Below are positions 49,356 to 55,572 of a DNA stretch of 55,572 nt, piece after piece (position 1 is the first letter of the stretch; each line of letters opens with the position of its first letter). The notes under the pieces are model-generated. The model did not search any database. It was not told the DNA's origin and worked only from the letters and a program-made list of their open reading frames with translations. Position numbers and translations under genes: made by a program. Source of the DNA: Comamonadaceae bacterium (lineage in GTDB: Bacteria > Pseudomonadota > Gammaproteobacteria > Burkholderiales > Burkholderiaceae_C); the NCBI GenBank assembly GCA_947451285.1, contig CANFYL010000003.1:1-55572 (forward strand), given 5' to 3'.

Positions 49356-49799
49356 TCATGCACTTTCTTTCAATTTCAAATCATGCCGTGTGATGGCGTA
49401 ACCCCTGTCCGCGTAATGCTTCCATCGCAAGCGAGCATTGAGTCGGTCCTGCTCATCCAGGGTCACCACCTCGATGGCTCGCTCAAAGTGTTCAAAGCCT
49501 GGCATCACGCGAGCCGCCAAATTCAATAGCACTTGATGGTGCGGCAAGGGTTCTCCGTCCGATAGTTGGGTTGTCAATACCACGGGCGACGCCATGCGCA
49601 GCTCTATCGGACTTTCAGCGCGACAGTGCGGCACAAACTCCAATGGAGCAAAGGTCCACAACTGGCTGTCCAGGTCTTGCAAAAAGGCTTCATCTCCCAC
49701 CACAACCACCTTGGCACCACTGGCCACAGCCTTACGCAGCAAACGACAGGCGTAGGCCAGCTTGTCTGGCGCATTGAAGTGAAAGGCGATTTCGGTCAT
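49356..49799 (-). CDS. holC: DNA polymerase III chi subunit
   Basis: A 147-residue protein that starts [20 protein letters not shown] and contains '[20 protein letters not shown]' and '[20 protein letters not shown]', the HolC pattern. Chi links the clamp loader to single-strand binding protein. Its ATG overlaps the pepA stop (ATGA), matching the frequent pepA-holC arrangement of proteobacteria. Confidence 0.92.
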   Translation of the reverse strand: MTEIAFHFNAPDKLAYACRLLRKAVASGAKVVVVGDEAFLQDLDSQLWTFAPLEFVPHCRAESPIELRMASPVVLTTQLSDGEPLPHHQVLLNLAARVMPGFEHFERAIEVVTLDEQDRLNARLRWKHYADRGYAITRHDLKLKESA

Positions 49800-51313
49800 G
49801 CCAAACGTGTTGGCGCACGCCGGCGAGTCGCCGATTTGGGCTCGACAGCTGTGGGTTTAGGTTGGCGTTTGTGCTCCGTGCCCAGCAGGTAGTGGAGCAG
49901 CAAGCCCACAGGGCGACCGGTGGCTCCTTTGGCCGCTCCGCTCTTCCACGCGGAGCCTGCAATGTCCAAATGTGCCCACGGGTAGTCCTTGGCAAAACGC
50001 TGCAAGAACTTGGCCGCAGTGATGGCCCCGCCATCTCGACCCCCCACGTTGGCGACGTCGGCAAAGTTGGACTTCAGAGCCTCGGCATATTCGTCATCCA
50101 AAGGCAAACGCCAGCAAGGGTCCAAGGCCGCTTCGCCTGCAGCTTGCAGCGCATGGGCCAACTCGTCAGAGGCCGAGAACAAACCGCTTCGCACATGGCC
50201 CAGAGACACCACACACGCGCCGGTCAACGTGGCAATGTCAATCACCGCGCAGGGTTTGAAGCGCTTGGCATACGTCAAGGCATCACACAAGATCAATCGA
50301 CCTTCGGCATCGGTATTGAGTACCTCAATGGTTTGGCCGCTCATGCTGGTCACCACATCGCCCGGCTTCAGGGCTTGACCGCCGGGCATGTTTTCGCAAG
50401 TAGGGATCAAGCCCACCACATTGATGGCAGGTTGCAACTGCGCCAAAGCTTCAAACGTGCCCAGCACGCTTGCAGCGCCACACATGTCGAACTTCATTTC
50501 GTCCATGCCTGCGGCTGGCTTGATAGAAATCCCCCCTGTGTCAAAGGTGATGCCCTTGCCCACCAACACAGTGGGGGCCACACTTTTGGCGGCGCCGTTG
50601 TAATGCAACACGATGAAGCGCATGGGCTCACGCGACCCCTGCGCCACCGCAGCAAACGAGCCCATACCCAATTTGTGAATCTGGTCCGGGCCCAACACTT
50701 CGCAACGCAGACGGGGCTTTTTACCCAAGGTTTGGGCCACCTTGGCCAACATACTCGGTGTGGCATGGTTGGCTGGACGATTGCCCCATTCTTTAGCCAA
50801 AGCAACGCCTGCCACCAGGGCACAGGCATGGTCGAAATCAGACTTGGCTGCTTTGGTTTGACTGACAGTTGGCAAACCCAGCACCACGCGTTTGAGCAGA
50901 TTGGCCTTGGCGGTCGGTTTGGTTGCGGTGTAGACGTAGCTGGTGTCGGCGACAGCTTGTGTGGCCGCATGCAAGCGTTGTTCGCTGGCCTCCTCCATCC
51001 AAAGCGTCAAGCTCTTTGGGGCCGCCGATTTGAGTGAGGCCACCGCAGCCGTGACAGCTTGCCGCACCTGCCGTGCATGGCCCTCACCTGTAGAAACCAA
51101 CAACACGCGTCCTGCAGCCACGCCATCGGCTCGCCAAAGACTCAATATCTTGGCGGGGGTGGCGTCCAAGTCCCCGCTTTTTCGTGCTTGGGCAATCAGT
51201 CCGGACACGGTATCTCGAGCAGGCTTGAAAGCCGCAGATACCAGCACAATCAGCACATCGTTTTTCAGGCTTGCTGCTGCTGTCAAATCTAGGGTCTTGA
51301 GTTCGAAGTTCAT
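49796..51313 (-). CDS. pepA: Leucyl aminopeptidase (M17)
   Basis: A 505-residue cytosolic aminopeptidase. The catalytic domain shows '[20 protein letters not shown]', and the family signature '[20 protein letters not shown]' binds the two metal ions; '[19 protein letters not shown]' follows. It removes N-terminal residues from peptides; in E. coli PepA also binds DNA in Xer recombination. Only 23 bases separate its ATG from the divergent lptF ATG. The last 30 residues are basic and unusual for the family. Confidence 0.96.
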   Translation of the reverse strand: MNFELKTLDLTAAASLKNDVLIVLVSAAFKPARDTVSGLIAQARKSGDLDATPAKILSLWRADGVAAGRVLLVSTGEGHARQVRQAVTAAVASLKSAAPKSLTLWMEEASEQRLHAATQAVADTSYVYTATKPTAKANLLKRVVLGLPTVSQTKAAKSDFDHACALVAGVALAKEWGNRPANHATPSMLAKVAQTLGKKPRLRCEVLGPDQIHKLGMGSFAAVAQGSREPMRFIVLHYNGAAKSVAPTVLVGKGITFDTGGISIKPAAGMDEMKFDMCGAASVLGTFEALAQLQPAINVVGLIPTCENMPGGQALKPGDVVTSMSGQTIEVLNTDAEGRLILCDALTYAKRFKPCAVIDIATLTGACVVSLGHVRSGLFSASDELAHALQAAGEAALDPCWRLPLDDEYAEALKSNFADVANVGGRDGGAITAAKFLQRFAKDYPWAHLDIAGSAWKSGAAKGATGRPVGLLLHYLLGTEHKRQPKPTAVEPKSATRRRAPTRLA

Positions 51314-51336
51314 AATTGCGTCTTTCTTTCGCGCTG

Positions 51337-52440
51337 ATGTTATTCCATTCCTCCCTCCGCAAAGAGCTGGCCCGCAGCTTTGGCGCCACCTTGGTGGTGC
51401 TGGTGACGATCGTCATGACCATGATGCTGATTCGCACCCTGGGACAAGCCTCCCAAGGCAGCGTCAACCCTTCTGAAGTCAGTTTGGTCATGGGCTACAC
51501 CATGTTGGGTCACCTCCCCACCGTACTGACCATGAGTTTGTTCATCGCCACCGTCAGCACACTCTCTCGCCTTTACCTTGACAGCGAAATGGTGATTTGG
51601 CTGGCCAGTGGCAAAGGCTTGCGCGCCTTTCTTACACCCGTGTTGCGCTTTGCATGGCCCATGCTGGTGACCGTGGCTGTGTTGGTGCTTTTGGTGTGGC
51701 CTTGGTCAAACAGCCAAATCAGTGAACTGCGTGAGCGTTTTGAGCGCCGCGGCGACTTAGAACGCGTCTCCCCAGGCCTTTTTCAAGAGTCCTCGAGCGG
51801 ACAACGCGTATTTTTTGTTGACAAAGACAGCGTTGAAAACAAGCAAGGCAAGAATGTCTTTATCTCGTCCACAGATCATGGCAAGCAAACCATGACATCG
51901 GCTAGAGCCGGTCGCATTGAAATGATCAATGACGAGAGGTTTTTGATGCTCGAACGTGGCCAATTGGTAGAGCAAACCATGGGCGAGGCTGATTTGAAGG
52001 TCAGCGAATTCAAACTCTACGGCACTCGTATAGGTCAAGACGTCAAAGTTGCAGCCAACGCACCACCCAAAGCAGTCAACACACTGCGGTTGATTCAATC
52101 CCCCAGTTTGGCCCATCAGGGTGAGTTGGCCTGGCGCTTGGGCATGGTCCTGGCTTCTTTCAATTTACTGGTGGTTGGTCTGGCCATCACAAGCGCCAAC
52201 CCACGGGTCGGACGGGGCGGTAACTTGGCCCTGGCCTTGTTCATCTTTGTCATTTATTACAACTTCATCAATCTGGGCCAAAGCTGGATCAGCGCTGGCC
52301 AAGTGCAACTCATCCACTACCTTGTGGCTTTGCACGGCGGTATGTTGGTCATGAGTTTGTTGTGGCTCAGCGCGCGCCACAACAACTGGCATTGGCGGCA
52401 ACTCTTGGGCCATGCGCGCACCTCACAAGGACGTCCATGA
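51337..52440 (+). CDS. lptF: LPS export ABC transporter permease LptF
   Basis: A 367-residue inner-membrane protein from the ATG at 51337 ([20 protein letters not shown]). Helices flank a periplasmic jellyroll-like part (about residues 135-260, '[20 protein letters not shown]'). It forms the LptB2FG complex that extracts lipopolysaccharide from the inner membrane. The stop overlaps the lptG start (ATGA). Divergent pepA is the standard neighbour. Confidence 0.96.
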   Translation: MLFHSSLRKELARSFGATLVVLVTIVMTMMLIRTLGQASQGSVNPSEVSLVMGYTMLGHLPTVLTMSLFIATVSTLSRLYLDSEMVIWLASGKGLRAFLTPVLRFAWPMLVTVAVLVLLVWPWSNSQISELRERFERRGDLERVSPGLFQESSSGQRVFFVDKDSVENKQGKNVFISSTDHGKQTMTSARAGRIEMINDERFLMLERGQLVEQTMGEADLKVSEFKLYGTRIGQDVKVAANAPPKAVNTLRLIQSPSLAHQGELAWRLGMVLASFNLLVVGLAITSANPRVGRGGNLALALFIFVIYYNFINLGQSWISAGQVQLIHYLVALHGGMLVMSLLWLSARHNNWHWRQLLGHARTSQGRP

Positions 52441-53537
52441 AAACCCTGCGTCGTCTCATTTATGGTGAAGTGTTTGGTGCCGTGTCCTTTGTGGCGCTGA
52501 GTTTTCTCGCATTGTTTTTTTTCTTCGACTTTGTCGATGAAATCCAAGGCGTGGGTAAAAACAATGGGGCCTACCAACTCAAACACGCCTTCATCTATGT
52601 GTTGCTGCTGGTGCCCAGCCATCTCTACGAATTACTTCCCATCTCGGTATTGATTGGCACCATTTTTGTCATGGCGCGCTTGGCCCAAAGCTCTGAATTC
52701 ACGATATTGCGCACCAGTGGGCTGGGCCCAAGCATGGCCTTGCGCAACCTCATGGGATTGGGCTTGGCGTTCGTCGCGATCACCTTTGTGATCGGTGACT
52801 ACGTATCACCTTTGTGTGACCGCTACGGTCAATTGCTCAAGAGCCGCTACATGGGCCAAATCAGTGTGGGCCAAACAGGCGCTTGGTTGCGTGAGCGGCA
52901 AACCGATCGAAGTTATGCCGTCAATGTGCAATCGCTCACGCCCGAAGGCAACCCGAGCGGCATACGTATTTTTGAGTTTGATGCCGAGGGGCAGTGGCTA
53001 GGCCTGACCCGCGCCAAATTAGGCCTTCTCCACAACGATGACGCTTGGTACTTGCAGCAGGTCGAGCGCGATAGCATCAACCGCAACAGCGACAACGCCA
53101 CCATGCAGCGCAAACGCACCGAGGGATACAACTGGTCGACCAGCATCACTGCTGAAATGCTCTCGGTGGCTCTGCTCAAGCCCGACCGCATGGGCACCAT
53201 CGACCTGTTCCAGTACATCCGTCACCTCAGCGCCAATGGTCAAGCCACCCAGCGCTTTGAAATTGAGTTCTGGAAAAAAGTGTTCTACCCCTTGAGCTGC
53301 CTGGTCATGGTGGTACTCGCCCTGCCCTTTGCTTACCTGCATTTCCGCAGCGGCAACATCACCAGCCATGTCTTTGGCGGCGTGCTGGCTGGCATCAGCT
53401 TTTTCTTGCTCAACAACGTCTTCAGCTACATCGGCAACCTCAACAGCTGGGCCCCTTGGTTCGCTGCAGCGGCGCCGGGCATGCTCTACTCCGTCGCCTC
53501 GCTCGCCGCCTTTGGGTGGTTGGTATTGCGCCAATAA
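52437..53537 (+). CDS. lptG: LPS export ABC transporter permease LptG
   Basis: A 366-residue permease from the ATG at 52437 ([20 protein letters not shown]). It has six helices in two groups around a periplasmic beta-jellyroll ('RQTDRSYAVNVQSLTPEGNP'). 'LLPISVLIGTIFVMARLAQS' is the coupling-helix region contacting the LptB ATPase. It pairs with LptF. The next gene, for a chelatase, starts 13 bases later. Confidence 0.96.
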   Translation: MKTLRRLIYGEVFGAVSFVALSFLALFFFFDFVDEIQGVGKNNGAYQLKHAFIYVLLLVPSHLYELLPISVLIGTIFVMARLAQSSEFTILRTSGLGPSMALRNLMGLGLAFVAITFVIGDYVSPLCDRYGQLLKSRYMGQISVGQTGAWLRERQTDRSYAVNVQSLTPEGNPSGIRIFEFDAEGQWLGLTRAKLGLLHNDDAWYLQQVERDSINRNSDNATMQRKRTEGYNWSTSITAEMLSVALLKPDRMGTIDLFQYIRHLSANGQATQRFEIEFWKKVFYPLSCLVMVVLALPFAYLHFRSGNITSHVFGGVLAGISFFLLNNVFSYIGNLNSWAPWFAAAAPGMLYSVASLAAFGWLVLRQ

Positions 53538-53550
53538 ACGCACCCACACC

Positions 53551-53925
53551 ATGCACGCCATTCTTCTTTTCGCCCACGGTTCACGCGACCCCTTGTGGCA
53601 CCGCCCCATCCAAGCCGTGGCAGCTCGGATTGCGCAACGCGCACCGCACATCGCCGTGCGCTGTGCTTACTTGGAACTCACCGAACCCAGCCTGGCCCAA
53701 GCCGCAGCCGAGGTGGTGGCCCAAGGCGCCACCAGCCTGAGCGTGTTGCCCTTGTTTTTGGGGGTTGGCAAGCACGCCCGCGAAGATTTGCCCGTGCTCA
53801 TGCAAGCGCTGCGCCAAGCCCACCCCGACCTACACATCGACTGCCAGCCCGCTGTGGGCGAACAAGACGCCTTGCTCGATTTGTTGGCCGACATCGCGTT
53901 GGAACACGCCAAAACCTCTGAATAA
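53551..53925 (+). CDS. CbiX/SirB-type sirohydrochlorin chelatase
   Basis: A 124-residue single-domain chelatase: 'LLFAHGSRDPLWHRPIQAVA' near residue 5 carries the metal-binding His10, and 'SLSVLPLFLGVGKHAREDLP' carries His83. This is the short CbiX form, half the size of classical type II chelatases, acting as a homodimer. It inserts Fe or Co into sirohydrochlorin; next to a CysB-like regulator, siroheme for sulfite reductase is likely. It starts 13 bases after lptG. Confidence 0.9.
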   Translation: MHAILLFAHGSRDPLWHRPIQAVAARIAQRAPHIAVRCAYLELTEPSLAQAAAEVVAQGATSLSVLPLFLGVGKHAREDLPVLMQALRQAHPDLHIDCQPAVGEQDALLDLLADIALEHAKTSE

Positions 53926-53983
53926 AGAACGGTCCAGTTAGATGCCCAAGGCATAATGACGCGGCAAATTCACCGCCCACGTC

Positions 53984-54925
53984 ATGAATCTTCACCAATT
54001 TCGCTTCGTCCAAGAGGCCGCACGTCGCAACCTCAACCTGACCGAGGTAGCCAAGGCGCTGCACACCTCACAGCCTGGGGTCTCCAAAGCCATCATTGAA
54101 CTCGAAGAAGAACTGGGCATTGACATCTTCACCCGCCACGGCAAGCGCCTCAAGCGCGTCACCGAGCCCGGGCAACACGTGCTGCGCAGCATCGAGGTGA
54201 TCTTGCGCGAAGTGGGCAACCTCAAGCGGATTGGCGAGCAATACAGCGCCGAAGACAGCGGCACCCTCTCCATCGCCACCACCCACACCCAGGCGCGCTA
54301 TGTGCTGCCGGTGCCCGTGGCCAAGTTGCGCGCGACCTACCCCAAAGTCAACATCAGCTTGCACCAAGGCGCGCCCGCGCAAGTGGCGCAAATGGTGCTG
54401 GATGAAGTGGCCGAGATTGGCATTGCCACCGAATCGCTGTCGGACTATCCGGATCTGGTGACCCTGCCTTGCTACGAGTGGGAACACGTCTTGGTCATCC
54501 CCAAGACCCACCCACTCGCCGCCAAAAGCCGCATCACGCTGGAAGACTTAGCCGCTGAGCCCATCATCACTTACCACCCGTCGTTCACGGGACGCACCCG
54601 CATTGACAAAGCCTTTGCCGCCAAGCACCTGACACCGCGCATTGCCCTCGAAGCCATTGACTCAGATGTGATCAAAACCTATGTGCGCTTAGGCATGGGC
54701 GTGGGCATCGTGGCGGAAATGGCGGTGCGCGACAGCGCCGACGACGACCTGGTGGTGCGCCCCGGCGCCCAATTGTTTGGTAAAAACACCGCACGCATTG
54801 CGTTCAAGCGCAGCGCCTACCTGCGCAACTTCGTCTATGACTTCGCCACCTTGCTGAGCGACCGCTTGGACCGCAACCTGATTCTCAAAGCCCTCGAAGG
54901 CCACGCCAACGACTACGACCTGTGA
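53984..54925 (+). CDS. CysB-type LysR-family transcriptional regulator
   Basis: A 313-residue LysR protein. The N-terminal helix-turn-helix 'NLNLTEVAKALHTSQPGVSK' and 'AIIELEEELGIDIFTRHGKR' are nearly the CysB/Cbl consensus. The C-terminal effector domain covers residues 90-300. CysB-type proteins activate sulfate assimilation when O-acetylserine accumulates. Whether it is CysB or a Cbl-like paralogue cannot be settled. The upstream chelatase gene supports a sulfur role. Confidence 0.93.
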   Translation: MNLHQFRFVQEAARRNLNLTEVAKALHTSQPGVSKAIIELEEELGIDIFTRHGKRLKRVTEPGQHVLRSIEVILREVGNLKRIGEQYSAEDSGTLSIATTHTQARYVLPVPVAKLRATYPKVNISLHQGAPAQVAQMVLDEVAEIGIATESLSDYPDLVTLPCYEWEHVLVIPKTHPLAAKSRITLEDLAAEPIITYHPSFTGRTRIDKAFAAKHLTPRIALEAIDSDVIKTYVRLGMGVGIVAEMAVRDSADDDLVVRPGAQLFGKNTARIAFKRSAYLRNFVYDFATLLSDRLDRNLILKALEGHANDYDL

Positions 54926-54935
54926 ACCCTGACCT

Positions 54936-55572
54936 ATGACCACACCTGTTCTTGACACCAAATTTCCCAAAGTCGGCACCACCATCTTCACCGTCATGTC
55001 CGCATTGGCGACTGAAAAAAATGCCGTCAACCTGGGCCAAGGTTTTCCAGACTTTGCCTGTGACCCGCACCTGGTGCGCTGCGTCACCGACGCCATGACC
55101 CAAGGACTCAACCAGTACCCGCCCATGACCGGGGTGCCCGTGCTGCGCGAAGCGATTGCCAAAAAAATTGAATCGCTCTACCAGTACCGCTACGACCCGG
55201 TGAGCGAGATCACCGTCACCGCAGGGGCCACCCAAGCCATCTTGAGCGCCATCTTGGCCGTGGTGCGCACGGGTGACGAAGTCATCGTTTTAGAACCCTG
55301 CTACGACAGCTACATCCCCAACATCGAGTTGGCCGGTGGCGTGGCCGTGCGCGTGCCGCTGACACCCGGCTCCTTCCGCCCCGACTTTGACAAGATCGCC
55401 GCCGCCATCAGCCCCAAAACGCGCGCCATCCTCGTCAACAGCCCACACAACCCCAGCGCCACCGTGTGGACACGGGAAGAAATGCTCAAGCTGGAGGAAC
55501 TCTTAAAGCCCACCCAGATCTTGCTCATCAGCGACGAGGTGTACGAGCACATGGTGTACGCACCGCGCCAAC
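54936..55572 (+). CDS. PLP-dependent aminotransferase, YbdL (methionine aminotransferase)-like, truncated by window edge
   Basis: The first 212 codons of a fold-type I aminotransferase from the ATG at 54936 (TTPVLDTKFPKVGTTIFTVM). 'AVNLGQGFPDFACDPHLVRC', 'QYPPMTGVPVLREAIAKKIE', 'VTAGATQAILSAILAVVRTG' and 'NSPHNPSATVWTREE' with 'LISDEVYEHMVY' match E. coli YbdL throughout. The PLP-binding lysine lies beyond the edge. It likely transaminates methionine or aromatic amino acids. It follows the regulator by 10 bases. Confidence 0.93.
   Translation, partial: MTTPVLDTKFPKVGTTIFTVMSALATEKNAVNLGQGFPDFACDPHLVRCVTDAMTQGLNQYPPMTGVPVLREAIAKKIESLYQYRYDPVSEITVTAGATQAILSAILAVVRTGDEVIVLEPCYDSYIPNIELAGGVAVRVPLTPGSFRPDFDKIAAAISPKTRAILVNSPHNPSATVWTREEMLKLEELLKPTQILLISDEVYEHMVYAPRQ

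Noticed and set aside
49862-51037. Open frame of 391 codons on the plus strand opposite pepA
   Set aside because: pepA carries the M17 signature; the antisense frame has no recognisable motif and a His/Gln-rich composition.

Overview
The window looks like a chromosomal segment of a betaproteobacterium of the order Burkholderiales, most likely family Comamonadaceae (Limnohabitans/Rhodoferax-like). I base this on gene content and order: rimP next to nusA, an ilvBHC-pssA-leuA block, an aat-bpt pair, an ECF sigma/DUF3619/DUF3106/RDD chain, pepA-holC divergent from lptFG, and a CysB-type regulator beside a CbiX-type chelatase. I see no CRISPR array, prophage, intact insertion sequence or plasmid functions. 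The genus is an inference from memory of family-level synteny, not from a search.

Layout. 1-6.3 kb, minus strand: the start of nusA, rimP, and the peptide ABC importer yejABEF. 6.4-10 kb: fabI, a large basic amino acid decarboxylase, tRNA-Ser(GGA), and a decayed locus holding the tail of an isochorismatase-type hydrolase. 10.2-16 kb: a TauE/SafE-type permease, a bactofilin/M23 peptidase pair, the two N-end-rule aminoacyl-tRNA transferases, an IclR regulator and a PBP7-type D,D-peptidase. 16-22 kb, minus strand: branched-chain amino acid synthesis (ilvB, ilvH, ilvC, leuA) with pssA inserted. leuA is preceded by a leucine-rich leader peptide and an attenuator; ilvB is preceded by a 32-residue upstream frame ending 2 nt before its ATG. 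22-25.4 kb: an ECF sigma factor and five tightly packed envelope or housekeeping genes. 25.4-31.5 kb: glnB-nadE, a FemAB/GNAT-like protein, a FrnE-like oxidoreductase, trxA and rho.

31.5-44.5 kb is the most unusual part. It carries two separate loci of the same poorly understood predicted amidoligase system: a circularly permuted ATP-grasp enzyme plus an alpha-E protein as two genes on the minus strand, and a plus-strand operon with a transglutaminase-DUF2126 giant protein, an ATP-grasp/alpha-E fusion and a second transglutaminase. comEC and a small secreted protein lie between the loci. A biochemical role has not, to my knowledge, been established for this set; the partners suggest ATP-dependent formation and cysteine-dependent cleavage or transfer of amide bonds.

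44.5-55.6 kb: a RidA protein, an AEC permease, a small conserved-looking frame, a GT39-type membrane glycosyltransferase with a C8 tract at a doubtful 5' end, an orphan branched-chain amino acid binding protein, holC-pepA divergent from lptFG, a CbiX/SirB-like chelatase, a CysB-like regulator, and the first two thirds or less of a YbdL-like aminotransferase cut by the window edge. The 37-44 kb region looks richer in G+C than 10-25 kb (one sampled line near 39.84 kb has 46 G/C of 60), but I did not compute this over the window.
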